A stretch of 35,140 nucleotides of DNA from Chara braunii (GCA_003427395.1 BFEA01000117.1:1007543-1042682), one strand, 5' to 3'. Counted from the first letter of the stretch, positions 1 to 9,083 are shown. Numbers and translations are program-made. Notes: generated by a model from the letters alone, not told the origin.

Positions 1-98
1 TTGTCCTCTTCTCTCTCTCTGCCTACGGTTTTACCGGGCAGTTCTGTTTGTGACGAACTGCCCGGTAAAACCGTAGGCAGAGAGAGAGAAGAGGACAA
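1..98. repeat. perfect 44-bp inverted repeat with 10-nt loop
   Basis: Positions 1-44 and 55-98 are exact reverse complements, separated by the 10-nt loop TGTTTGTGAC. The outer arm is a CT/GA tract and the inner arm is GC-rich (CGGTTTTACCGGGCAGTTC). The element starts at the window edge, so it may be longer. No mismatch is present, so the arms are either very young or kept identical by gene conversion. It could be a foldback element, a small-RNA-type hairpin or an assembly fold-back artefact; the sequence cannot decide between these. Confidence 0.9.
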
Positions 99-640
99 CA
101 AACGAGGGGCTGTGACAAACTGTTCCGTCGGAGTTTCACCGACTCATCAGGAGGCGGGTCAGCCGGTAGCATCAGGACTGAGCTTCTTCGATGGGCCAGT
201 CGCTGTGCCTCCCCTCCGGTCCCCTCCCCCTACGAACATCAGCAGTCTCTGCGCAATGCCGCTTGGGGGCCCCAATGACCTATCTCTAGGTGGCGGGCAC
301 TATCGTTTCCACTTTCCATTATCTGTTATTCCATGCTTGCCAGGGATAAGCAACCAGGCTGGTGCCCTCCCAGAATATAAAGAGGGCGTTCCTTTTCGAC
401 CCTTTGTTAAAAAAAAAAAAAAATTGAGACCCTGGAAAGACAAGTGTATGACAGAGACAAAGGAGACAGTGAGAGGCAATGGAGACAAATAAAGGGATGC
501 AGATGAAGAAACACCCCCAAACTCCTTTTTTATGTTGCTATGCATGAGCGATTATGAAACTTAGTTCAATCAGGAAACCATTCACACAGGGTTTGCTAGC
601 GGTTTGTACAAACCGAATCAGACTGTCATATTCAGGATCC
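99..640. other. unassigned stretch with an A-run
   Basis: No recognisable gene. A run of about 15 A lies near 410-424. The long open frame that covers positions 1-492 runs through the palindrome and the A-run and looks like no known protein. Confidence 0.5.
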
Positions 641-650
641 GTGGCTGTTC

Positions 651-735
651 TATGCCAGAACGACGCTGGCCGGAGCCGGGGTGATGCCCTGTAACTTGCT
701 GAAGGTGAGGACATGAGGCCTTGTAGAGAGCTGGG
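651..735 (+). repeat. R2 interspersed repeat, copy 1
   Basis: Shares the core CCAGAACGACGCTGGCCGG and a downstream TGCCCTGTAA...TGAGGCCTTGTAGAGAG with copies at 8314 and 10870. All three copies are in the same orientation and diverge about 85 bp after the core. The core contains the short inverted repeat GCCAG/CTGGC. Family unknown. Confidence 0.7.
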
Positions 736-1137
736 GATGCTATGCGGGGGCATCCTAAAGGACAGCTGGGGGTTACTGACACAGGATGCCACTGGCTGGA
801 GCTGGTGCAAGTCATATTGCTCTGTAACCTAGCAGATAGGGGGTGTGAGGCCTGGGTGGCTTTGTCTGAGAATAAGTCAGTTCTGGTGAGCTTTGTTGCG
901 ATCAGTTGGAAAACCTTTAGATACTTGAGTGTTCAGAAAATTGTTGTGGATTTCAGGAGGTGTTTAGTGATCGTAAAAAAAGGATTTGTAGTTCTCCCAT
1001 CGTCAGTCTCAAAGTTCAGTAGCATGCTCACGATCATGGAGGATACACTCAAGCCAAAGCCTGGTAATGGCCCCAGTATCTCTTTTTTTTTTCTTCTTTT
1101 TTTTTTTCTTCTTTTTTTAAGACAACACCCCCCGCAG

Positions 1138-1173
1138 TGCTAGTGCTGCTGGTAAAAGCAGGCAGCACTGGCG
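1138..1173 (-). promoter_or_regulatory. 3' stem-loop of LINE-1 with conserved 12-nt loop
   Basis: The plus strand has left arm CTAGTGCTGC (1140-1149), loop TGGTAAAAGCAG (1150-1161) and right arm GCAGCACTGG (1162-1171). That is ten pairs with one G-T; 1138-1139 and 1172-1173 add two more. It lies about 11 nt downstream, in LINE sense, of R1 copy a. The loop matches the loops at 3562-3573 and 13517-13528, while the stem sequence does not. Confidence 0.75.
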
Positions 1174-1185
1174 CCCTGGGAGAGA

Positions 1186-1240
1186 CTCCATCTATTGGTG
1201 GGGAGCATCACCTGCTGGAAAACGGGTCCAGCATCCCTTA
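1186..1240 (-). repeat. R1 repeat, copy a (LINE-1 3' UTR)
   Basis: On the - strand it reads GGGATGCTGGACC, then CTCCCCACCAATAGAT. It sits 3' of the LINE-1 coding remnant, between it and the A-rich tail, so here R1 forms part of the LINE 3' untranslated region. Confidence 0.85.
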
Positions 1241-3153
1241 TATACAGACCGAATCAGGAACATGTCAGGAAATACAACTGAGAAAGACACCTGCCAGAAG
1301 GAACCTCTTCACCCTATGTCAGGCGCCAGATATGCTGCAACTACACAATGGTTCCTTCCCCACCCTGCTATCTCAAACCCCTTGTCATTCTAATCACACT
1401 TTGCCCATTTCTACTCCTGACCAAACCATTGCACTTCTACTATTGCTGTGGCTGCCGGGGGAAACATATCTGGAAACTCCTCGGGTCTCTTCATCGGAAT
1501 GTTGGGGTCGACCTGCCGCCAATCGTTGAACCTGAGTTTGTAGTCCTTGGTAAGGGCGCGACCTCCCCCCTCATCCCCCTTCTCCCCAGGCCATTCGACC
1601 TGTGTGGCATCATGCCGCCCGTGTTCCCCCCCAGCCAGTCTGCGCAGAATGTTTGTATTTCCTTTATAATATCTGCCTTCTCTGTGAGGTGTTCCATTTT
1701 GCCCTGAACCCTTTTCCATTGTACCCTTATTTCTGTTTCTATAAATTGCCTAACAATGTCAGCCGCTTCCCCTTCCCCCACCCTGACCCCTTCCTGGTCG
1801 AAAATACACCTTTTTTTCCATAGTGCCCACACCACCGCCTTTCCGGCAGTGGAAAAAAGGTTATTGGCATAGTGGGATGCTTGTGGTCTACGCCACTCAC
1901 CTAACAGTATTGTCTCCCAACTCCACGGCCATTCTTCCTCAGTTCCTAGCTGTGACCAGATGCAGTCCCACCATCGCCACATTAGTACAACCCTTGGGCA
2001 TTAGAGGAAGATGTGTTTTATTGTCTCACATATTCTACAGCTCGGGAAACCTGCATAGCAGGATTTGCACCATGGGAGGGCCTCCCCCCTTTGTTCCAGG
2101 TTCGTTCTGTCGATGATCCAGTTGTTTGTGGGGAGGCATCTATGGCTGGTTTGCCATTGTAGGGAGGTGAACGTCGCTGGTCTCTCTTTCACGCCCTTGA
2201 ACCATTGTCGGTCTCGAATCTGATCGTCACCTAAGTTTAAGTGTCTCTTCCATTTGTCCCCTATCCCTGCCCGTACATCCACCCTGGGTCTAATCATCCT
2301 ATAAGTGGTTCTTACTGATAGTTCAGCAAGTTGCACTGTTGCCCTTGCCGACCCCTCTCCCATTGCCATTCGAGTGGGTTCAAGGCTAAGCAGGACAGGG
2401 GGGTTTCCTGTCGGTCGACTTGCCATTGGGTCCTCCCCTCCTTGTGGCATTGCAAAACCCGGATTCGGTAAAGGTTGGTTTTGTCATGCCACTGAACCGA
2501 GTCTGGGCGGCATCTGACCAATGTGTCGTCCCCTCTTCTCTGAAATAGGTTGATCATCGCCCCTTTCGTTCTGACTTCCACTACGGAACCTATTTGTAGG
2601 GGGAGCTCCTCTACCCTGACCGCCACCCAATCCTGTTCCTGTAATGACTATCCTTTCCTCAGGATTACCACCCAAGCTAGGGCAATCGAGAATATCAATT
2701 ATTCTAGAGTGTCCGCCAGCTTGCGAATGTGGGGAAGGCAGGGTCTTAGTTTTTGGGCCGATTTCTAGTCCTTGTTTCCTTCATCCCATATGTCCCCTAC
2801 CCGAAGAGTCCCGTGTCTAACCCTGGAGGACCAACGGGGGTCTGAACTGCAAAAAATCCGACCTTGACTGTCCGTGATTGCTTTGTTTCCAAAACGAGGT
2901 TGGCGCAGGATTTCCTCCATGTGTTCGGGGGACGGTCTATTAGGGATCGGCAACATTCTCCTGTTTCGGATGAGGTTGACCCAAAATTTGTCCTTGATCA
3001 GGTCTTGTCTCGCTGCTCGTTTGTCCTCTTCTACTGCTGAGTGTGAGTTGGCTCGGGGGATAGACCAATACGGGTCCTCAAGCCATGTGAGTGGGTTCAC
3101 TCTGTGATCGGTTCTTGGTGCAAGTCTACGTAACTTTTTTTCACATGTCTTCG

Positions 3154-3240
3154 TATGGGACGCCGGGCCTGATTCCCAGCACGTGCTGCTCCCCACAAAT
3201 AGATTGGAGTGTTTTTTTTTTTTAAACGAACAAGAAAAAA
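3154..3240 (+). repeat. R1 repeat, copy c, with T-rich and A-rich tail
   Basis: A plus-oriented copy (ATGGGACGCCGGGCC, then AGCACGTGCTGCTCCCC) lies opposite to LINE-1 next to its 5' end. It is followed by a T-run and then an A-run that can pair with each other and with flanking GTGT/ACAC. It has no 12-nt-loop hairpin. Confidence 0.75.
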
Positions 3241-3244
3241 AAAG

Positions 3245-3545
3245 GACACCGTTCACACAGACTCTGGATGGATAAATTATTGATATTCTCTGGGGTCTAC
3301 CGCCGCTCATAATACATTTCCATAGAAGCATCCAAGTCTTCTAGTTTAGCAATCAGTCCGCCTCTTTTTGCCTTATCACCCCACAGGTCTTACAGTCTTC
3401 CTCCACTCCCCATGCAAAAGACACCACCCCCTCTTCTATGCTCAACAATGAACTGGCCCGTCTTACCTCATCACTGATGGGTCTTACAACCTCGCTTCGC
3501 CCACCATGCAAGGCAAGGGAAGTTTTTTTTGAAACATCCGAGGGA
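3245..3545 (-). mobile_element. possible further LINE ORF2 remnant
   Basis: On the - strand, frames near 3400-3310 read GDKAKRGGLIAKLEDLDA, which resembles the 'KGGLG' stretch downstream of LINE reverse-transcriptase domains. Similarity is weak and the frames are broken. It may be the continuation of LINE-1 upstream of the R1 copy at 3154, or a separate piece. Confidence 0.3.
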
Positions 3546-3547
3546 AA

Positions 3548-3587
3548 CCTATTCGTGGAGGTGATAAGGGCAGCCTCCATGAATAGG
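3548..3587 (-). promoter_or_regulatory. stem-loop with conserved 12-nt loop, copy 2
   Basis: Left arm CCTATTCGTGGAGG (3548-3561), loop TGATAAGGGCAG (3562-3573), right arm CCTCCATGAATAGG (3574-3587). All 14 pairs form, one of them G-T. It lies about 15 nt from R1 copy b on the LINE-sense downstream side. The stem shares only its inner GGAGG/CCTCC with the copy at 13505. Confidence 0.8.
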
Positions 3588-3602
3588 GCTCCAAAGAAGA
3601 TG

Positions 3603-3657
3603 ACTCCAATCTATTGGTGGGGAGCATCACCAGCTGGAACCCGGGTCCAGCGTCCCT
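3603..3657 (-). repeat. R1 repeat, copy b
   Basis: Minus-oriented R1 (plus strand ATCTATTGGTGGGGAGCATC through GGGTCCAGCGTCCC). No LINE coding remnant is seen upstream in its sense direction (3660-4100). It therefore looks like a short independent or severely truncated element carrying the tail and hairpin alone. Confidence 0.8.
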
Positions 3658-3659
3658 AA

Positions 3660-3880
3660 TTAAAGCACAGGAGCCAATTGTAAGTCGTGCTTCAATCCAA
3701 CACAGATAACAGATGTTCCCTGCAAATCCATTGATCCAATTTGATCGTCATGCACAGAGAGCACAATGATTTTTCTGGAAACCTTTGATGTAGTTCTTAA
3801 CTTCTTTGATCTATTAGCACAAACAACAACATAACCCTGAGTAAAACAATAGCAGAAACTACAAATGAAACTCGCCTTCA
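3660..3880. other. unassigned AT-rich stretch
   Basis: No gene, RNA or repeat family recognised between R1 copy b and the MITE fragment. Confidence 0.4.
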
Positions 3881-4020
3881 ACCACCTGTACACTCGGGCC
3901 TGGCGGCCTTCCACTGCGTGCCAAGGTTTTCCGAACTGTCAGTAGCGCTCTTCTTTTCTTTTTTGGCTGGCACCACCAGCCAATGTGGTCCGGTAGCCCC
4001 GAGCCTCCGAAATTTTCGTA
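3881..4020 (-). mobile_element. MITE fragment of the ACCACC family
   Basis: Begins ACCACCTGTAC...CGGGCC like a family terminus. On the - strand it contains GGCTACCGGACCACATTGG...GCCAGCCAAAA, matching the interior of the complete copy at 4827-5027. The other terminus is not found, so the copy is truncated or diverged. Confidence 0.6.
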
Positions 4021-4498
4021 GCTGATGAAAGATTTCTCCACAAGGATGGGACAAGAGAACGAAAGGAAAAAAACTCCCGTTGCTATTCCTTGACGAGAAC
4101 AAAAAGGCAAGAGATAGACCTGTCTGATCTATAATTTCCTACTTCAACACGTAACAATAACCATACTTTTTGGTATTAGTAAAATCTTCTCAAATCAGTG
4201 GGCCAAAAGTCTAGCAGAGATAGCTGCAAGGGGTTCAACACCCAATTCTTCACATGGGGGATTTATGATGACAACTAGTGAAATGCAGCTTCAGTGGGAC
4301 CTTACCACGTTCTGCTGGGACTTGGGGGGGTCCTTTCTCCTTATCACTGGGACAGCGAGGTCGGAAAAATATTTTTCTCCTCCTTATGTTTTCTTTCGTC
4401 TCAGATTTTTCTGATAGCCTTCAAATCAAGAGGTCAGGTAATGGCCATTGAAGTTGATTGAACTGATGGATGTCTCGCACTGTCACATTTGTGTGCAG
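4021..4498. other. probable intron or intergenic sequence upstream of the dynein exon
   Basis: No further dynein-like exon was recognised in this stretch. The final bases (ACATTTGTGTGCAG, ending 4498) form a good plant splice acceptor for the exon that follows. Confidence 0.4.
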
Positions 4499-4660
4499 GT
4501 GGGTTCTTCTGGAGAACTGCCACCTAGCAAGCAAGGAAATGCTGGAAGTTGAGCGCACCTTTACAAATCTGGTCAAGGAAGGACAACTGCATAACAACTT
4601 CAGGCTATGGCTGACGACAAAGCCCAGTGGCGCCATTCCCAGCTCATTTATCCAAATCAG
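4499..4660 (+). CDS. single exon of a dynein heavy chain (C-terminal motor/AAA6 region)
   Basis: Dynein heavy chains are the ATP-driven motor subunits of axonemal and cytoplasmic dyneins. The 162-bp exon reads WVLLENCHLASKEMLEVE, then HNNFRLWLTTKPSGAIP and ends near SFIQI. This matches the signature 'WVLLQNCHLA...FRLWLTT.P...FP..ILQ' found between the last AAA module and the C-terminal domain in this family. An acceptor (GTGTGCAG) ends at 4498. The donor would be AG|GCAAGT at 4661, a non-canonical but known GC-AG type. Both boundaries are phase 2. The continuation after 4660 loses similarity. The family's usual tryptophan after CHLA (as in CHLA.SWM) is absent here. The exon is probably part of a long-intron gene extending beyond what can be recognised; a decayed gene copy is possible. 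Axonemal type is likely but not proven. Confidence 0.75.
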
Positions 4661-4826
4661 GCAAGTGCTCCAAACTCTTTTCAAAAGTGAGGACTCTTTT
4701 CTCTTTCTTCACAAAACTGGGTGCATAAAATGCAAGCATTCTATTTTCGTTACAGCAATAATGAGCTGTCGAGGGATTTTTTAATGTGCGTCTACAATGA
4801 CTCTACATATTGTTATGTGCTATTAT
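4661..4826 (+). other. probable intron after the dynein exon
   Basis: Starts with GCAAGTGC directly after the exon. The frame stays open for about 40 codons but loses dynein similarity. The next feature is a MITE, inserted in what would be intronic sequence. Confidence 0.4.
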
Positions 4827-5027
4827 ACCACCAGTACTTGGCCCAGATATCGGCCGCGGCGTTTTCCCGTTAACGCGCTGCGCCTTTAGGGCTTCGGGGT
4901 ACCGGACCACAATGGCCGGAAGCGCCAGCCAAAAACTTTTCAAAACGGTACCCCGGGGCTTCGGCGAAAAATGGCGCGCAGGGGCATTCCAGGCTCGGCA
5001 TCAATAGCTGGGCCAAGTACCGGTGGT
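4827..5027. mobile_element. complete 201-bp MITE, ACCACC family, TTAT target duplication
   Basis: The termini are inverted repeats: ACCACCAGTACTTGGCCCAG at the left and the complement of ACCACCGGTACTTGGCCCAG at the right. The element is flanked by TTAT on both sides (4823-4826 and 5028-5031). The interior contains paired GGGGTACCGG/GGTACCCC and has no coding capacity. Size and ends match the copy at 23786-23985. The TTAA-like 4-bp duplication suggests mobilisation by a piggyBac- or Kolobok-type transposase (inference). Confidence 0.85.
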
Positions 5028-5043
5028 TTATGTGATGTTCTTC

Positions 5044-5122
5044 TATGGGACGCTGGGCCCAGTTCCCAGCACGTGCTGCTCCCCACAAATAGACCGGAGC
5101 TTAAAAAAAAAAAAAAAAAAAA
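5044..5122 (+). repeat. R1 repeat, copy d, with poly(A) tail
   Basis: ATGGGACGCTGGGCCC, then CAGCACGTGCTGCTCCCC, then AGACCGGAGC, followed within 2 nt by about 20 A. It starts 16 bp beyond the MITE end. This is the clearest example of R1 as a short, polyadenylated insertion. Confidence 0.85.
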
Positions 5123-5129
5123 GGGCTGT

Positions 5130-5790
5130 CAATCTTCCACACCGGTGCCATTAGGGCATCGCAAGTCAACCGTTCCCTACTTATTTCTCGCCAATTTTAT
5201 TTCATCATCATCATCATCATCATCACGGTTTCTTTATTCACTTTTTCATCAATCAGTAGTTATCTCTTTGTTGGTGGCCATATTCTCTTCGCCCAGATAG
5301 GTTATGTTCTAGTTGGTAGGTAGGTCAGTCAGGAAGGGAGCGCTGCTCCGCAGGGGTAACACATGGTGGGAGGTGATTGCCCTCCAGGGAGTAGACGCAG
5401 ATGATGGGAGCTGACCTCGGCTGGGACTGGGAGATATGTATAGGGGCACATTATCTCCTGGCGGAGGCAGACTAGGTCAGAGTGTTAGTTGTGAGGTACA
5501 CCTTTTGGGGGAACTGGTTACCTCGAGGTAGAGAATGGGGAGGTTATCTCTCTCGTTGGGGCTGATAGGAACGTCATGCTGATAGCAGGGTTCGGCTCAC
5601 CGGAGGCAGCGAGAGGAGAAGAGGAAACGAGGGGAGAGAAGGAGAGTACATGAAAGGGGAGGGGTGGAGAGGAATAATCATCAGCATCGCCATCATTATC
5701 TATCATTTTTGTGATCATCTCAGGGTACTCGTCAAGTTTCATCATCAGAAAGGTTTTTTTATCAGGATTCTGATATTATCAGATCCTAGA
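5130..5790. other. unassigned stretch with (TCA)n microsatellite
   Basis: A (TCA) repeat lies at about 5202-5225. The rest is G/A-rich and carries no recognised gene or repeat. Confidence 0.5.
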
Positions 5791-6950
5791 TTTCTTGTTG
5801 GCATTCTTTTTCTTTTTTTTTTTCTTTTTTTTCTGTTTTAAAGTTTTCTTTTAATAAAAACAGGTCCTTATGGTCCTGGCTCCATATTCATTCTGGGCCG
5901 CATCAGTCCGGTTCCTGTCCACCAGCAAGTCGAGAATTGGAATACATGGTAAACACTCTCACGCTTCCTTCCGTCTGGCCGAAGGAACCCTGACCAGCAT
6001 TGATTGCTCCTACCACTTTTCCTCTCAGAATCCATTTTGATTCTGAGAGTTGTCTGTATTGTTGAGACTATGGTCTCAGTTTGCCCATCGCTGGGTCGTC
6101 GTCCTTGCTGGAGTTTTCGCTGTGCCATTTTTTCCAGATCGATCTATTATCTGCCACTGTTGCGATCCTTCCCTGTAGAAGCCAGTCTCTCATGAAAGAA
6201 CGTCTCTTGGTGGCTAGCCCTTCTGGTCTGACTTTCGTTTGTTGATGTAACCTCCCTCCATCTGCACCGAATCTCAGTTTCCGTCAGGCTCAACAGTAGG
6301 GCCCACATTTCTTCCCTTGCCACCTCAGCTCTCTCGATAGTCTTGGTACACCTCCTTTTCCAGATCATCCACAGAGCCAGCTTCCTGAGAAGGTGAAACC
6401 AGATTTCCTTGCCGCCTTTGAGATTGTTAGTACTGTTGGATAGAAGGAGGATGTTTTGAGGAGATGTGGGGGGAGGGGTTGATGAGAAGAGGAGGGACCA
6501 TAGGTCGCGAGCTTTTGTTCCATATCCAGGCTGCTTCAGTGCAGTGCAAGAGGCACTGGGGTATGTCTTCTGGTTTGTTGTCTGTGCACATAACACATAA
6601 TTCGGAGCTGCCAGGATCCGTATGTTTCCTCCTCTTGTGGAGTCATTGGTTGACTGGCAGGATGCGTGGGCTACGAGCCACTCCATGCTTCGGATCCTAA
6701 CCGGTCTGACGGACAGGTACTTCGTCCAGGGGATGGAGACAGGGTCGGTAGTTTCTAGGTTCAGGATCCCCCTCCATTTTTCTTCGAGTCTGTGATCCGG
6801 GTCTGTCGTTTGTAATCTTAAGTCGTAACCGAATGTATATTGTATTTGAATATCGTTCTCGTTCTCCCGGATTTCCCCTGTTTCCAGATCCACTCTTTCG
6901 GGTCGAATTCGAGGTCTGAGATGCAAAGATCAGGTTAGAAGATCATCCAG
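5790..6950 (-). mobile_element. LINE-2: 5'-truncated ORF2 C-terminus with A-rich tail
   Basis: The - strand encodes a 259-residue open frame (6926-6147). It contains SMEWLVAHASC, YVLCAQT, LALWMIWKRRC and LSLTETEIRCRWREV, the same order of blocks as LINE-1 (VWALWKKRC, FIETEIRVQWKRV). The coding remnant continues in another frame to about 5870. A tail rich in A follows in LINE sense (5860-5795). The longest open frame of any LINE copy here suggests it is among the less decayed, yet no reverse-transcriptase core is present. R1 is not seen at its 3' end, so it may belong to a different subfamily. Confidence 0.75.
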
Positions 6951-7189
6951 GGTTTGGCTTTTGTGACCCTCACTTTCCTCAGTCCGAAGGATTCTAGCAT
7001 GTCACACTGGGGTTCTTTGTTCATAACTTCCAGCTCTTGTAGGTTGTGATTAGTGATCAGGTAGGAGAAGAATTTGAAGAGGTAGCTGGGTGCATTGGTT
7101 CAAGAAACAAATCGGTAAGCTCTGCGAGGCTGGGTTTGGGAAATGAGTATGCTCAGTCCCCGGATTTCCACGACAAGTCCTCCCTTGAG

Positions 7190-7633
7190 AGGGAGAGTCA
7201 TTGGAAATCATGGTCCAAAGAGAGTTTGACAAAGGAGGCATTCGGGCAGTTATCGATAAAAAAAATGCTCGATGATTTTCCCGATGTGGCATTTATGCGG
7301 GTGACACGCCTTGCTTTGCAATGTTCTCGTCCAAAACGTGTTGAGCGCCCTGACATGGTCTATGTACTCCAAGAGCTGGAACAGTGTCATGCCATTGCAA
7401 TGAAGCATATCCCAAAGACTTCAATGAGGTCTCGCAGCCATGACATGGAATACCCGAAGCCAATTGGGAAAACCCCACCCAGGTTCTTCACGTCCACTAC
7501 TGATGGCACTGACAGAGAGAGTAGTAGCTATTTGAAGGGGAATATGTATGTTCCCAGTTATGTGACTGATGCGACAACCGTCGACATGACCATGTCATCA
7601 ATTGATAAGGCAGACTATGTGCAACCACGATAG
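7190..7633 (+). CDS. terminal exon of a plant-type receptor-like protein kinase, frameshifted
   Basis: Receptor-like kinases are membrane signalling kinases. The sequence reads MLDDFPDVAFMRVTRLALQC, then RPDMVYVLQELEQCHAI, the end of the kinase domain: subdomain XI with its invariant Arg in RPDM. A Ser/Thr/Tyr-rich tail follows, ending VQPR at the TAG of 7631-7633. Just upstream, the matching sequence FDKGGIRAVIDKK lies in a different frame. The switch falls at a run of eight A (7258-7265), where seven would keep one frame. So the exon is either a pseudogene or carries a homopolymer sequencing error. The upstream catalytic core is not recognised in the window, although LINE-2 lies just upstream. 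Extracellular domain type is unknown. Confidence 0.7.
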   Translation, partial: RESHWKSWSKESLTKEAFGQLSIKKMLDDFPDVAFMRVTRLALQCSRPKRVERPDMVYVLQELEQCHAIAMKHIPKTSMRSRSHDMEYPKPIGKTPPRFFTSTTDGTDRESSSYLKGNMYVPSYVTDATTVDMTMSSIDKADYVQPR

Positions 7634-8009
7634 GCAAGAGTTATGTCGAAAATGGGAAAATGGTATCAACTTACCACCAAACTTTCTCACACCCACACCC
7701 AGCCCTAGAATCAAGCTGTAAGGGGTCAGTAAGTATATTGTTGCAGACATTGGATGAATTCCCTCAGATGGAAACTAGACTTGGAACTTCCCCCTTAAAT
7801 GGTGACCCAGAACTGGGACAAACAAACGGAAATGAAGAAGCAGAAGACTCTCTCTGCTCCTTCCTTTCCACCCTGCAGGGAGAGTCACTGTGTTGGGATG
7901 CTCTTATGAATCTGTGTTAGATTTTCTGTGAGGGCGTGGCAGCCTTTTAGTTCATTCTGGAGCTCATGTTCGGTTAACCATGGTCTTCAATCTTCTGCCC
8001 AAATGTGTT
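7634..8009 (+). other. region downstream of the kinase stop
   Basis: Probably 3' untranslated or flanking sequence of the kinase gene. An 86-codon open frame from 7660 (SILLQTLDEFPQMETRLG...) has no recognised homologue. It may be chance or a further exon. Confidence 0.35.
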
Positions 8010-8300
8010 TCACCTGCCACACCCCCTTTTCCACCCAGGATAGCCAATCTCCTGTCTTTTGTGCATAGTGTCCAGGGTCAGCCACTCGGGTCTACGATCC
8101 AGGAATTGCAGAACAGAGGTTGTCTCAGGACCTCTTCTCTGTTTCCTGGTGCACCGTGTTTGCTTGGCATCATTCTTCGCCAGGCTTTGAGGGTTGGCTT
8201 CCAGTATGGATTTGTTGTTTGTTGTTGGAGTAGTTCTAATTGGCATTCTAGCTTAGCTAATTTCCTAATTGAGCCTTTTTGTGTAATGGACAAAAAAAAA
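8010..8300 (-). mobile_element. LINE-3: short ORF2 fragment
   Basis: The - strand reads GAPGNREEVLRQPLFCNSW, then in another frame PEWLTLDTMHKRQEIGYPGW. These match the pre-zinc-knuckle region of LINE-1 (EEILRQPRFGNKAI...RVGDIWDE). Truncated at both ends and frameshifted. Confidence 0.65.
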
Positions 8301-8313
8301 AAAAAGGAGTTGG

Positions 8314-8395
8314 CGCCAGATCGACGCTGGCCGGCGCTGGTGCAGTGCCCTGTAAACCTGCTTGAGTAGGAGCTTGAGGCTTTGTATAGAGGTCT
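8314..8395 (+). repeat. R2 interspersed repeat, copy 2
   Basis: GATCGACGCTGGCCGGCGC, then TGCCCTGTAAACC and GAGGCTTTGTATAGAG. Preceded by an A-run (8292-8305). Same orientation as the copies at 651 and 10870. Confidence 0.7.
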
Positions 8396-8728
8396 GAGAT
8401 TGCCGAGGGAGGGAGGCAATCTGCACACTTGACTAATGGCTATGATCTCGCGGACGATGGTTGGAGCTGGGGTGGGTAGCGCTGCCCTGTGACCAAGAAA
8501 GATTGGGGTGTGATACCGGGAAGAGGCCTGATTGGTGCACAGCACAGGCTCAGTTGTGATTGGTTGGTTGGAATGGATACAGGAAATTACGGATAGGGTA
8601 GTATTTGAGTTCTGAGTAGACAATCATTCTGATTAGTCATCATCTAGTTCTATTTCATGACCTCAATCATCCGTTCTATCATCCTAAATCATCCTAAATA
8701 ATCCTAAATCATCAATGTATTCCCCTTG
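8396..8728. other. unassigned stretch
   Basis: Contains a short run of AATCATCCTAAA-type repeats at about 8683-8712. No gene recognised. Confidence 0.4.
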
Positions 8729-8838
8729 TAAGGGACGCTGGGCCCGGTTCCGAGCACGTGCTGCTCCCCACAAATAGATTGGGGCAATTTCCCAAAAAAA
8801 AAAAAAAAGCTTTCAGGGTGAGCATCGTAGGGAAAGCT
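8729..8838 (+). repeat. R1 repeat, copy e, with A-run and a hairpin
   Basis: GGGACGCTGGGCCCGG through AAATAGATTGGGGC, then 15 A (8794-8808), then a 7-bp stem AGCTTTC/GAAAGCT (8808-8814 and 8832-8838) with a 17-nt loop. The hairpin is in the position expected from the other copies, but its loop cannot be aligned convincingly with the 12-nt family. Confidence 0.65.
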
Positions 8839-8843
8839 AATAA

Positions 8844-9083
8844 ATGGCATGCCTTCTGTCCAAGACCCCAATGCACAAGCACGAGGTCCTATTTGATCCA
8901 GATGTGAAGCCAGGGAAAGGACACAAGAAATCGACCCCATACGCTGGGGGTCTCAGTGGCAAATCAACGTATAAGCAGCCGTTCAAGCAAAGAAATCTCT
9001 GTGGAGAAGTTGCTGACAGATGGAGAGCTCACCTGAGCGTAGATGCACAACTGCTGCAAGATGTACGGCCCAAGAGACTATAA
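8844..9083 (+). CDS. unrecognised 79-residue open frame
   Basis: Reads MACLLSKTPMHKHEVLFDPD, then a basic stretch ending LLQDVRPKRL and a TAA at 9081-9083. Composition is mixed rather than low-complexity, so it could be an exon of a host gene. No domain or family is recognised, and no clear splice sites flank it. The case for it being real rests only on composition. Confidence 0.2.
   Translation: MACLLSKTPMHKHEVLFDPDVKPGKGHKKSTPYAGGLSGKSTYKQPFKQRNLCGEVADRWRAHLSVDAQLLQDVRPKRL

Larger units (their letters stand above)
1080..3145 (-). mobile_element. LINE-1: 5'-truncated non-LTR retrotransposon, ORF2 C-terminus and 3' tail
   Basis: Read on the - strand, this stretch encodes the end of a plant LINE ORF2 in several broken frames. 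From about 3100 to 2765 comes the pre-zinc-knuckle region (EEILRQPRFGNKAI...RVGDIWDE). From about 2200 to 2003 comes a zf-RVT-like block (LQWQTSHRCLPTNNWI, WCKSC, CRICETIKHIFL). A TAA codon (plus-strand tta at 2001-2003) then replaces the residue before the next conserved Cys, and the W-rich tail follows (VLMWRWWDCIW, ETILLGEW, VWALWKKRC). A further piece (KDYKLRFNDW) ends near 1560. The 3' side carries R1 (1186-1240), a hairpin (1138-1173) and an A/G-rich tail on the sense strand (1081-1125). Frame changes and the stop codon show it is dead. No reverse-transcriptase catalytic core is present, so the copy is 5' truncated. Confidence 0.85.

Noticed and set aside
1-492. 163-codon open frame from the first base
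   Set aside because: Covers the perfect palindrome and a poly(A) run, has no domain, and overlaps only repeat-like sequence.
5365-5385. GGAGGTGATTGCCCTCC as a further member of the conserved-loop hairpin family
   Set aside because: The loop is only 7 nt and there is no R1 or A-rich tail next to it.
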